NCBI RefSeq assembly: GCF_015160875.1
Contig: NZ_CP063374.1
Coordinates: forward strand, 7,419,283 to 7,483,282
Length of the DNA stretch: 64,000 nt
Source: Streptomyces chromofuscus
GTDB lineage: Bacteria > Actinomycetota > Actinomycetes > Streptomycetales > Streptomycetaceae
Direction of reading: 5' to 3'
Shown: positions 43,485 to 50,914 of the stretch, piece by piece
Layout of the letters: the number at the start of each line of letters is the position of its first letter
How positions within the stretch are numbered: position 1 is the first letter of the stretch
The notes under the pieces: model-generated
What the model was told of the DNA's origin: nothing
The model's database searches: none
The model's input: only the letters and a program-made list of their open reading frames with translations
Program-made: the position numbers and the translations under genes

Positions 43485-44309
43485 ATGCACACCGACAAGC
43501 CACTGTCCAAGGAGATCGACGCCAACGTCCCGACGGCTGCCCGGATGTACGACTACTACCTCGGCGGCAAGGACAACTACGCCGCGGACCGGGCGGCCTG
43601 CGAGGAGCTCGACAAGGTCGTCCCCAGCACGCGCCGACTGGCCGTCAACAACCGCCGCTTCATGCAGCGCGTCGTACGGACCCTCGCGGCCGAGCACGGC
43701 ATCCGCCAGTTCCTCGACCACGGCTCCGGCCTGCCCACCCAGGACAACGTCCACCAGGTCGCCCAGCGCCACGACCCCACCGCGCACGTCGTCTACGTCG
43801 ACAACGACCCCATGGTGCTGGTGCACGGCCGGGCGCTGCTGGAGCAGGACGAGCGCACCTGCGTGATCCACGCCGACATGCGGGACACGGACGCGATCTT
43901 CTCGCACCCCGACACCGAGCGCCTGATCGACTTCTCCCAGCCGGTCGCCGTGCTGTTCAACTCGGTCTTCCACTGCATCCCGGACAGCGACACCGACGGA
44001 CCGCAGGCCGTGGTCCAGCGCGTGCGCGAGCGGCTCGCCCCGGGCAGCTTCCTGCTGATGTGCCAGCTGGTCAGCGAGGACGCCGAGGTCCGTGACTTCG
44101 TCACCAACTTCATGGACCAGGTCACGCAGGGACACTGGGGCCGGGTCCGTCAGGAGAAGGACGTGGCCGAGCTGTTCGACGGCCTGGAGATCCTGGAACC
44201 GGGACTGGTGGAGGTGTCCACCTGGCGTCCGGACACGGATGTGGCGCCCCGTCAGCTCACGCACGAGTGGATCGAGTTCGGCGGCGTGGCCCGCATCCCG
44301 GTCGTGTAG
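43485..44309 (+). CDS. PF04672-type SAM methyltransferase (second copy)
   Basis: This 274-residue paralogue of the gene at 7904 has ARMYDYYLGGKDNYAADRAA, FLDHGSGLPTQDNVHQVAQR, VYVDNDPMVLVHGRALL and a C-terminal LFDGLEILEPGLVEVSTWRP. The SAM motif differs (DHGSGLP in place of DIGTGLP). The acceptor is unknown. ATG 43485 has CAGGGGG upstream, and a TAGGAT -10-like hexamer lies near 43425. It abuts the convergent XRE gene: its stop ends at 44309 and the other ends at 44310. Confidence 0.9.
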   Translation: MHTDKPLSKEIDANVPTAARMYDYYLGGKDNYAADRAACEELDKVVPSTRRLAVNNRRFMQRVVRTLAAEHGIRQFLDHGSGLPTQDNVHQVAQRHDPTAHVVYVDNDPMVLVHGRALLEQDERTCVIHADMRDTDAIFSHPDTERLIDFSQPVAVLFNSVFHCIPDSDTDGPQAVVQRVRERLAPGSFLLMCQLVSEDAEVRDFVTNFMDQVTQGHWGRVRQEKDVAELFDGLEILEPGLVEVSTWRPDTDVAPRQLTHEWIEFGGVARIPVV

Positions 44310-45230
44310 TCACTCCTGCGGGTAGCGCCCCTCGATCGTCTCTCGCAGCAGCGCCAGCGACTCACGCGGAGTGAGCGCCTCGTCCGCCAACCGGTCCAGG
44401 GCGACGCGGTACTCCTCCGTCTCGTCCCGGTCCTCCAGGAAGTTCGCGCTCCTGATGTGCTCCAGGTACACGACGTCCGGCAGGTCGAGGCCGTCGAAGC
44501 GGAGATAGGTGATCGGGATGGACGGCGCGGACGCGTTGGTCACGTCCAGCGGCACGATCTGCACGGTGACATGGGGCCGCCGGGCCATCTCCATCAGGTG
44601 CGCGAGCTGCTCGCGCATCACCGCCCGGCTGCCCAGTACCCGCAACAGCACGGACTCGTCGATGATCGCCCACAGCTGGGGCGCGTCCGGCCGCGACAGC
44701 AACTCGGCGCGTTTGGCGCGCAGTTCGACCCGGCGCCGTACCTCGTGCGGCGGCGCGATCGGCAGCCCGCGCTCCACGACCGCCCTGGCGTAGTCCGGCG
44801 TCTGGAGCAGCCCGGGCACGTACTGGATCTCGAAGGTGCGGATCGAGGCGGCCGCCTCCTGCAACCCCACCAGCCGGTCGAACCACTCGGGCATGAGCCG
44901 CTTGTCGTACCGCTGCCACCAGCCGGGCTCCCCGGCCCGCCGCAGCAGCTGGAGCAGCACCGACGCGTCGTACTCGTCCGCGCCGTACAGCTTCAGCAGC
45001 GCCTGGACGTCGGCCTCGGTCGGCGGCCTGCGCCCCTTGCCCGCCTCGATGCGCGACAGCTTCGCCGGGCTGAACCCCAGGGCGCGCGCGGCCTGGTCCT
45101 GGGCGAGGCCGGCGTCCTCCCGGAAACCCGCCAACTGCACGCCGACCAGCATCTTGAGCAGAGTCGGAGCGGGCTCCGCCCGGTCGAGATAGGGTCGGAG
45201 GCGGGAGATGCGCTGTGACTGGGCGGACAT
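44310..45230 (-). CDS. XRE helix-turn-helix protein with DUF5753
   Basis: This 306-residue protein has an N-terminal XRE helix-turn-helix (about 30-90; LAQDQAARALGFSPAKLSRIEAGKG) and a C-terminal DUF5753 domain (about 110-295; FEIQYVPGLLQTPDYARAV). This pair is typical of Streptomyces, where it accompanies a DUF397 protein, found here just upstream. The combined system resembles regulator/effector modules linked to development. ATG 45230 has GGGAG five bases upstream. Confidence 0.92.
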   Translation of the reverse strand: MSAQSQRISRLRPYLDRAEPAPTLLKMLVGVQLAGFREDAGLAQDQAARALGFSPAKLSRIEAGKGRRPPTEADVQALLKLYGADEYDASVLLQLLRRAGEPGWWQRYDKRLMPEWFDRLVGLQEAAASIRTFEIQYVPGLLQTPDYARAVVERGLPIAPPHEVRRRVELRAKRAELLSRPDAPQLWAIIDESVLLRVLGSRAVMREQLAHLMEMARRPHVTVQIVPLDVTNASAPSIPITYLRFDGLDLPDVVYLEHIRSANFLEDRDETEEYRVALDRLADEALTPRESLALLRETIEGRYPQE

Positions 45231-45302
45231 CCTGGCTCCCTGCGGACCGGCAGAAGTATCCCTCACGCTACCGCACTTCGCCGGACCGCAGCAGGCGGAC
45301 CC

Positions 45303-45533
45303 TCACAGCAGGTGGTCGAACTCGCCCTCCTTGGCGCCGGCCACGAACGCCGCCACCTCGGCCGCCGTGTACACGAGCGCCGGCCCGTCGGGGTCGCGGG
45401 AGTTGCGCATCGCGACACCGCCGTCCACCAGTGTGGCGACTTCGACGCAGTTGCCCTCGGCGTTGCTGTGCCGGCTCTTGATCCAGCGGGCGTCCAGCGA
45501 ACTCGCCCGCACTCCGTTCGGCATCACTGGCAT
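45303..45533 (-). CDS. DUF397 protein
   Basis: This 76-residue protein has the DUF397 core WIKSRHSNAEGNCVEVATL then GVAMRNSRDPDGPALVYTAA. It is the usual partner of the XRE-DUF5753 protein encoded 72 bp downstream in the same direction. DUF397 proteins are small effectors or antagonists of the paired regulator by genetic precedent (BldB/WhiJ-type systems); the biochemical role is unclear. ATG 45533 has GGGAGG upstream. Confidence 0.9.
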   Translation of the reverse strand: MPVMPNGVRASSLDARWIKSRHSNAEGNCVEVATLVDGGVAMRNSRDPDGPALVYTAAEVAAFVAGAKEGEFDHLL

Positions 45534-45740
45534 CGCGACCTCCCTCAGTTCACAGTGCTGCTTCCCTACCCGATTCTCGCGCAATTTCTCGTGCAATTGC
45601 ACGCGGGCGTTGACGTCGTGGATAATAACCGTGGCGTCAACCCTTCGCCTGACGCTGGATCATGACGTCGCATCAGGGAAAGGAGCAGGTCCTGGGCCTG
45701 CTCCCCGTCCGACATGACCGCAGCGGAAAGGCCCGACGCC

Positions 45741-46280
45741 ATGCGTACCGCTTCGACGGGACAGCCGAGCAACGAGCGCACCGACCGCGGGAAGCGGCCG
45801 GGCGGCGCGGCCGCGCCGCTCCGGACGCTGGGCGAGGTGCCGTGGCGGGAGATCCGGGACTCCACCGGCTCCGCGGCCGCCATCCCGCTGCTGCTCGACA
45901 CCATCGCGTGGGGCGGCCCGGAGGCCGCGGACCGCGCGCTGGGCGAACTGCGGGACCGCATCTGCCAGTACGGCTTCGTGGTGGAGCAGGCCACGGCCGT
46001 CACCGTGCCGTTCCTGTGGGAGCTCGCCCAGGCCCCTCGGGTGACCTGCCGAGCCCGGATCATCGAGCTGCTCAAGAGCATCGCCGACGCCCGCCAGTGG
46101 GAGCACACGGCGACGGCCTACCCCAAGCTTCTCAACCACCGCGAGAACCACGTCGTCTGGGAGCGCGCCGCCCGTCGCGCCGTCCACTCCCGCAGGGGCG
46201 CCCTGCGGCAGCTGATGGCCGAGGGGGACACCGAGATCACCCGCGCCTGCGCCGAACTCGCCCGCTCGCTCGGCGAGTAG
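45741..46280 (+). CDS. conserved hypothetical protein, HEAT-like
   Basis: This 179-residue protein has a basic, probably disordered start and then helical segments (IPLLLDTIAWGGPEAADRALGELRD, ITRACAELARSL). It resembles short HEAT-repeat-like proteins of Streptomyces without a known role. I chose ATG 45741 because GGAAAGG lies nine bases upstream; ATG 45714 has no ribosome site. An inverted repeat GTTGACG/CGTCAAC near 45608-45640 lies in its upstream region. Confidence 0.65.
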   Translation: MRTASTGQPSNERTDRGKRPGGAAAPLRTLGEVPWREIRDSTGSAAAIPLLLDTIAWGGPEAADRALGELRDRICQYGFVVEQATAVTVPFLWELAQAPRVTCRARIIELLKSIADARQWEHTATAYPKLLNHRENHVVWERAARRAVHSRRGALRQLMAEGDTEITRACAELARSLGE

Positions 46281-46299
46281 CCCGGCTCAGGGCCCGGCT

Positions 46300-46592
46300 G
46301 CGCACCCACAAACGAGCACTTCCGGCACGAGGTCGAGACTTCGTCGTCCCGGGTCACGGAGATGACCCGGCTCATCCCGGTCACCCGCGCGCACGGACTG
46401 GAGGGCAAGGCACTGCACCGCATGGACGGCACCCTGCGCCGCCTGCTGAGGGCTCACCGGCTGTCCACCGTGCGCGGCGCGGACCGGATCGTGGTGATGG
46501 CGGACGGCCGGATCCAGGAGGTCGGCCGCCACGAGGAGCTGCTGCGCCGCGGCGGGGCGTACGCGGCGCTGCACAGCGGCCAGGTGGCCTGA
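46300..46592 (+). pseudogene. ABC exporter remnant with internal deletion
   Basis: One open frame joins two non-adjacent parts of an ABC half-transporter. The first part (TRLIPVTRAHGLEGKALHRMDGTLRR) is the cytoplasmic loop of the transmembrane domain. It is followed directly by the C-terminal end of the ATPase domain (AHRLSTVRGADRIVVMADGR then IQEVGRHEELLRRGGAYAALHSGQVA), including the H-loop histidine. Walker A, signature and Walker B, about 300 residues, are missing. The likeness extends upstream of the ATG (NEHFRHEVET), but the N-terminus is gone too. It is a deletion relic and not a functional transporter. Confidence 0.8.
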
Positions 46593-46728
46593 GGGGTGTA
46601 CGGCGCGCAAGCGGGACTGTCCCGTTAGGCAACGGTATTGCGTCAATTGGGTGCCACGGGCCCGTTGAGGTGAATGGACCGGCTCCCCGGGGGCATACGG
46701 TGCGCAAAAGTCGAGAGAGGGGCGCCCC

Positions 46729-46971
46729 GTGCTTGTTCCGGACCCGAAGGTCGTCAGGAAGCTGCTGACCAGGTACGCATCGCTGCGCATCGCTCAGGCG
46801 GAGAGTGAGACGTCGACGACGGCACGGGAGTTGGAGGACGTCAGTTACACACTGTGCGTGATGATGGGCGCGACCAGCATCCATGACGCGATCGCCAAGG
46901 CGGACGCCCTGCTGACTCAAGGGCGCCCCACGGACCCGGACGGGGAGAGCGGACTGTCGCTGGCCGTCTGA
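46729..46971 (+). CDS. DUF5133 protein
   Basis: This 80-residue protein matches the Streptomyces DUF5133 family: MLVPDPKVVRKLLTRYASLR, then VSYTLCVMMGATSIHDAIAKADALL. It is helical with no known function; the family often appears near regulators. GTG 46729 is the start. It is convergent with the graspetide ligase gene, 22 bp apart. Confidence 0.88.
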   Translation: MLVPDPKVVRKLLTRYASLRIAQAESETSTTARELEDVSYTLCVMMGATSIHDAIAKADALLTQGRPTDPDGESGLSLAV

Positions 46972-46993
46972 CGAGCCGTTCCGCTCACGACCG

Positions 46994-47980
46994 TCACTGC
47001 ACGGTCGTCGTGGTGCCGTTGACCCGCCGCCGCTCGTCCGCGGCGGCGGGTCTCGCCAGCCATTCGGCGATGGTCAGGGCGATCGGCTGGCCCGTGTCGG
47101 CCTCGACGAAGCCGAACTGCCCGGACTGGTTGCACTCCAGGAACCACCACGTCCCGTCCGCGTCCTCCACGAAGTCGAAGGCGCCGTAGGCCAGTTCCGC
47201 CTCCCGTAGATAGCGCCGCACGCCCTCGGCGACCCGCGGCGGCACGTCCGCGCACCGCCACGGCGTCCGGTCCGCGGCGAAGCGGACGTCCACCTCGTCG
47301 GGGTCGGCGTCGGACGCGGTCGGCTTGCGGGCGGCCAGCAGCCGCTCGCCGACGGCGGTGAGCCGGATGTCGGCCCGCTTGGCGATGCGTCGCTGCAACA
47401 GCGTCGGCCCGAAGGCGACCGCGGTGAAATCGGCGTCCGGCGCCACCCGGCTGGTCGGCACCGCCCGCGGCGGTTCCTGCGGATGGGCGCCCGAGACGGG
47501 TTTGACGACCAGGTCGGGGAAGCGCTCGGCGAAGTCCCGCGCCGCCTGCGGGAACGTGGTGATCAGCGTGGCGGGCACCGGCAGCCCGCAGCCCTGGGCG
47601 AGCCGCAGCTGCCACGGCTTGTGCCGGGCCCGGCGGGCCGCGTCCGGGTGGTTCATCCAGCGTGCGCCGGAGCTGCGCAGCATGCCGTACAGCGCCTGGG
47701 AGGACTCCTCCGTCAGCCACGCGGAGGGCTCGGTCACCCGCGTGGCCGGAGCCCCCGGCCGGCGCACCCACACGGAGCGCAGTCCGTCCATGCCGACCAG
47801 CCGCCCCGCGGACCACAGGTGCCCGCGGAACGTGCCGTGCACGTACTCGCCCGACAGGGCGGCGCCGGTGATCAGATCGGCGGGATCGAGGCGGACCACC
47901 GGAACCCCGGAGGCGTTCAGGTGGACCACCACCATGTCCGCCGTGACGTCCTCGTCGTTGGTCAGGATCAGTACGGTCAT
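46994..47980 (-). CDS. tgmB: ATP-grasp graspetide ligase (TgmB type)
   Basis: This 328-residue ATP-grasp protein belongs to the RiPP maturase family. It has an N-terminal preATP domain (VLILTNDEDVTADMVVVHLN), a central region with PDLVVKPVSGAHPQEPP near 164-180 and a C-terminal Mg-ATP site YGAFDFVEDADGTWWFLECN then QSGQFGFVE. Related ligases form ester or amide links between side chains of the precursor peptide. The gene begins 16 bp after the precursor gene in the same operon. There is no visible methyltransferase or protease partner nearby. MvdD/TgmB likeness is clear by eye; the product and its ring pattern are inference. Confidence 0.92.
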   Translation of the reverse strand: MTVLILTNDEDVTADMVVVHLNASGVPVVRLDPADLITGAALSGEYVHGTFRGHLWSAGRLVGMDGLRSVWVRRPGAPATRVTEPSAWLTEESSQALYGMLRSSGARWMNHPDAARRARHKPWQLRLAQGCGLPVPATLITTFPQAARDFAERFPDLVVKPVSGAHPQEPPRAVPTSRVAPDADFTAVAFGPTLLQRRIAKRADIRLTAVGERLLAARKPTASDADPDEVDVRFAADRTPWRCADVPPRVAEGVRRYLREAELAYGAFDFVEDADGTWWFLECNQSGQFGFVEADTGQPIALTIAEWLARPAAADERRRVNGTTTTVQ

Positions 47981-47996
47981 CGTCGACGGCCCGGGT

Positions 47997-48188
47997 TCAG
48001 TCGTCGAAGTGCGTCTTCGAGCCGGCGGTGGAGGTCGTCGTCCCCAGCTCTCTGATCAGCGCGAGGTCCGTGGCGGCGATCCGCCCGTCGAACAGCACGT
48101 TCAACTGCAGGCCGGGGTCGTACGCGTAGGGCGTGGCGACGTCCAACTCCGCCACCGGGCGTGCGTAGTTGAGCGCGAACGGTTGCAT
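47997..48188 (-). CDS. tgmA: graspetide precursor peptide (TgmA type)
   Basis: This 63-residue peptide matches the ATP-grasp-modified RiPP precursor family. The leader has the family start PFALNYARPVAEL and the conserved QLNVLFDGR segment. The C-terminal core TTTSTAGSKTHFDD (50-63) carries Thr/Ser/Lys acceptors (T50-T52, S53, T54, S57, K58, T59) and Asp donors (D62, D63) that the ligase could join. ATG 48188 has AGGGAG upstream. Recognition is by leader and core pattern; which residues cross-link is unknown. Confidence 0.92.
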   Translation of the reverse strand: MQPFALNYARPVAELDVATPYAYDPGLQLNVLFDGRIAATDLALIRELGTTTSTAGSKTHFDD

Positions 48189-48216
48189 CGTCTCTCCCTC
48201 TCGGTGCTGCCCCGGT

Positions 48217-48231
48217 CAGGCCGTCGGCCTG
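48217..48231 (-). promoter_or_regulatory. hairpin in the tgmA leader
   Basis: CAGGCC-GTC-GGCCTG is a perfect 6-bp stem with a 3-base loop, 29 bp before the tgmA ATG and upstream of its ribosome site. It could tune mRNA stability or act as a weak attenuator. Its role is inference. Confidence 0.35.
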
Positions 48232-48278
48232 CCGTGTGCGGTGGCGTCTCCCGCTCGAAGTCCGGGGCTTCCATGGAC

Positions 48279-48308
48279 TTATACGAATCGAACGGGTGGT
48301 TGGTTTCC
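48279..48308 (-). promoter_or_regulatory. ECF-sigma-like promoter for tgmA
   Basis: On the minus strand GGAAACC (48302-48308) and CGTATAA (48279-48285) are separated by 16 bp. This matches the GGAAC-N16-CGT pattern of ECF sigma factors (sigma-E class). A transcript would start near 48272, giving an 84-nt leader for tgmA. No ECF sigma gene lies in the window. TATAAG alone could also be read as a vegetative -10. Confidence 0.5.
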
Positions 48309-48502
48309 TTACGCTCCGTGATCGCGGGCGAGTTGGTCGCTCTGAACCTGAGACGGCCGACGGAGTCGGTCGGTTGACTGGTCGTGGAGTCGCGGGCCGC
48401 GCACCTGGAGCGGCGGCGGGGCGCATATGGCGGTCGCGGGGGCGCGCGGACCGGGCCGCGTGGCCGGGTGATGGTGCGAAGTGGGGTGATCCGTCCGGAA
48501 CG

Positions 48503-48817
48503 TCAGGCGGGATCGCGGGGGTGGCCGACCTCGGCGGGGGTGCGGTGCGGCCGTACGGCAAGGGGGGCGCGCAGGGTGCGCAGAGCCAGCAGGAGCACGC
48601 CGATGTCGTCGAGGTACACCGGATCGGGCAACAGATCGGCCGGCAGTGCGAAGTACGCCACGGCGCCCCAGAACACCCAGCGTGGCCCGGTCGGCAGTCC
48701 GGCCCGCCGCAGTCCGCGCCGGGCCCGTACCAGCCGTACCAGCAGCCCGACGGCCGTGGCGAGCAGGAGCGCCGCGACGACGGCGACGACGGCGAGCACT
48801 GCTGTGGTGGAGTCCAC
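48503..48817 (-). CDS. YkvA-type (DUF1232) membrane protein
   Basis: This 104-residue protein has an N-terminal transmembrane helix (STTAVLAVVAVVAALLLATA) and a C-terminal DUF1232 motif WVFWGAVAYFALPADLLPDP then VYLDDIGVLLLALRTL. The family is widespread with no known biochemical role. GTG 48817 has GAGGAGG upstream. It runs in the same direction as the tgm genes but has a 314-bp gap before them, so it is probably independent. Confidence 0.85.
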   Translation of the reverse strand: MDSTTAVLAVVAVVAALLLATAVGLLVRLVRARRGLRRAGLPTGPRWVFWGAVAYFALPADLLPDPVYLDDIGVLLLALRTLRAPLAVRPHRTPAEVGHPRDPA

Positions 48818-49068
48818 GGGCCCTCCTCGGTCCGGTGCACGGCTACGCGCGTGCCCTTCTTGGATTCCCTGATACGGCTCCTGTATTGCCTCCGTTGCGG
48901 CGTTTGTGCCCCTCGGCACATCCGGCCCCGACACGGCTGCGCCTGGGCCGACACCGGTGAACGCGAGGAACGGGGCGGCCGAGAGGGGGTCGCGCGACGT
49001 ACGGCGCGCCGCTCCCGTGCGCCGGGCGCCGTCGCTCGCGCCCGGCGCATTGGGCCGGCGCCCGTCGA

Positions 49069-49570
49069 TTGCGGCCGTTCGGCCGGCCGGGTGCGGCCGT
49101 GTACTCGGCCGGGGTGTCGCCGTTCGGCTGCTCGGGGTGTGGCCGTTCGGCGGCCGGGTGCGGCCGTGTACTTGGTCGGGGTGTGGCCGTTCGGCTGGTC
49201 GGGGTGTGGCCGTTCGGCGGTCGGGTGCGGCCGTGTACCCGGTCGGTTGCGGCGGTTCGGCTGCTCGGGGTGTGGCCGTTCGGCGGTCGGGTGCGGCCGT
49301 GTATTTGGTCGGGGTGTGGCCGTTCGGCCGGTCGGGGTGTGGCCGTTCGGCGGTCGGGTGCGGCCGTGTACTCGGCCGGGGTGTGGCCGTTCGGCTGCTC
49401 GGGGTGTGGCCGTTCGGCGGTCGGGTGCGGCCGTGTACCCGGCCGGAGTGCGGCTGTTCAGCCGACCGGGGTGCGGCTGTTCAGCCAGCAGGGTGTGGCC
49501 GGGCACGCGGCCGGGTGCGGCCGTTCGGCCGACGGGGTGCGCCCGGGCTGCGGCCGTTCAGTCGGTCGGG
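49069..49570. repeat. 67-bp-period higher-order satellite array
   Basis: The array is built from about 20 copies of a 22-23-bp unit of form GGTGTGGCCGTTCGG then CNGNTCGG. Three units make a 67-bp higher-order repeat marked by GTGCGGCCGTGTA, seen at 49091, 49158, 49225, 49291, 49358 and 49425, spacings 67, 67, 66, 67, 67. The last units from about 49446 diverge (CTGTTCAGCC). Because 67 is not a multiple of three, the repeats are not coding. The array fills the gap between the DUF1232 gene and the 394-residue gene, whose final codons it touches. The 251 bp before it (48818-49068) carry no gene. Confidence 0.92.
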
Positions 49571-50742
49571 GCGTCGCCGTCCGCGTCCCCGGGGCCGTTC
49601 TGCCCGTGCCCGGCGCCGAAGGCCTGCTCCTCACGCGGGCGCCGCGCCCTGCCGCCGACCTTGAGGCGCTCCAGGGTGCGCGTCAGCTGCTGGAGCGGCG
49701 ATCCGGCGGGCGCCTCCTGCGCCTGTTCGCGCGCGGGCGGCTCGGGCAGGGCGGCGGCGGACTCGCGGTAGGCGGTCAGCGCCTCGTGGGCGCGTTCGGC
49801 CGCCTCCCGGTACAGGTCCCTGGAGCGGGTCATGGCCTCCAGCGCCTCGGCGTACATCTTCACGAGCGCCCGCTCGCGGGCCAGCTCCTCCTCCAGCGTC
49901 AGCAGGTGCCAGTCCTCCCGCAGCGCGGTCAGCACCGCCTCGGCCCCGTCCGGCAGCGCCCGCGCGGAGGCGGCGAACCGGCTCAGCGCCTCGATCAGCT
50001 CGGCCGGTTCCGAGCCGTCCAGGAAGACGCTCCGCACGGCGAAGGCGTCCCCGTCGTACCCCTCGGGGGCCGGCGCGCCGGGCAGCACCACGGCGCCGCC
50101 GCGCGGCACCTGCACCCCCGAGTCCCGCAGCGCCCAGTTCACGGCTCGCAGCTGGTGCGGCGCGGCCCGGTGCTCCACCACTCGGTGGCGCAGCCCCGGC
50201 GGCAGCAGCCGGGCCAGCGGCAGCCGTCCGCGCGCGTCCGGAGTCATGGCCTCGTGGACGACGAAGTGGACGGACCACCCGCTGCGCGCCGCGTCCCTGA
50301 GGACGCGCCGCAGCTCCTTGTCGTCCGGCGGCAGCGGGTTGACGTCCCGGAACCTCAGCTCCGCGCCCGTCTCCGCCTCGTGGTCCCAGGTCGCGTCGGG
50401 CTCGTCCGGCCAGAACATGCTCACGGGCGACGGCCACCGCGGGTCCCACACCGCCTCCGCCTCCGCCGCCAGCACCCACTCGCGCTGCCCGGCACGGCCC
50501 CGGGCCAGCGACAGTCTGGCCCGCACGGTCACCGCCTCGCCGGTCTCCCAGCGCGCCTCGTAGACCCGTTCCGGCGCGTCCTCGGCGGCGGGCAGCTCCA
50601 GCCAGTCGCGGATCACCCCTCTGTCCTTGAGCTGCTGCACATGCCGCCGGAGTACGTCTTCCGGGGCGGGCCCGGCGTAGTGGCCGCGAGCCAGCCACAC
50701 CGTGGGGGGAGTCATGGGGCGGGCGGAGGTGGAGGTCGGCAT
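49558..50742 (-). CDS. conserved hypothetical protein, 394 residues
   Basis: The N-terminal two thirds look like a globular alpha/beta protein (WLARGHYAGPAPEDVLRRHV, VYEARWETGEAVTVRARLSL). The C-terminal third is a long charged coiled-coil (EEELARERALVKMYAEALEA to AREQAQEAPAG) with an acidic tail. I cannot name the family; similar proteins are frequent in Streptomyces. ATG 50742 has a weak ribosome site and ATG 50715 is an alternative. Its 3' end runs into the satellite array, so the last few codons may be variable. Confidence 0.65.
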   Translation of the reverse strand: MPTSTSARPMTPPTVWLARGHYAGPAPEDVLRRHVQQLKDRGVIRDWLELPAAEDAPERVYEARWETGEAVTVRARLSLARGRAGQREWVLAAEAEAVWDPRWPSPVSMFWPDEPDATWDHEAETGAELRFRDVNPLPPDDKELRRVLRDAARSGWSVHFVVHEAMTPDARGRLPLARLLPPGLRHRVVEHRAAPHQLRAVNWALRDSGVQVPRGGAVVLPGAPAPEGYDGDAFAVRSVFLDGSEPAELIEALSRFAASARALPDGAEAVLTALREDWHLLTLEEELARERALVKMYAEALEAMTRSRDLYREAAERAHEALTAYRESAAALPEPPAREQAQEAPAGSPLQQLTRTLERLKVGGRARRPREEQAFGAGHGQNGPGDADGDAPTD

Positions 50743-50914
50743 GAGTCCATCTGTGAACGGGGGCGACGTGCGACTGCCAGTATCGTCACCGCGGACGGTT
50801 GGTGATCACCCGGGGGTCACCCGGCGAGGGGGCGGTCCGCCTGCGCTCAGGTGCAGGGTCGGCGATGGTGGGCAGGAGGACATCGGCCGATCGTACGGCG
50901 GAAAGGGAGTACCC

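Larger units (their letters stand above)
48189..48502. other. tgmA leader and promoter region
   Basis: This 314-bp gap holds the tgmA transcript leader, a leader hairpin (48217-48231) and an ECF-like promoter (48279-48308). A plus-strand 34-codon frame (48273-48377) lies over the promoter but is judged accidental. The remaining 120 bp next to the DUF1232 gene shows nothing. Confidence 0.6.

Noticed and set aside
45608..45640. GTTGACG...CGTCAAC repeat as a promoter or CRISPR unit
   Set aside because: It is a single copy, with no flanking repeats. The TTGACG/GATAAT spacing is only 5 bp, too short for a promoter.
48273..48377. 34-codon plus-strand peptide MDLYESNGWLVSL...
   Set aside because: It overlies the tgmA promoter, has no ribosome site, and has unusual TTA and low-GC codons. 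The AT richness is better explained by promoter elements.
49069..50805. Frames crossing the 67-bp array (GVAVRPVGVWPFG-type repeats)
   Set aside because: A 67-bp period is not a multiple of three, so the peptide repeat changes frame. Non-coding DNA repeats explain it.
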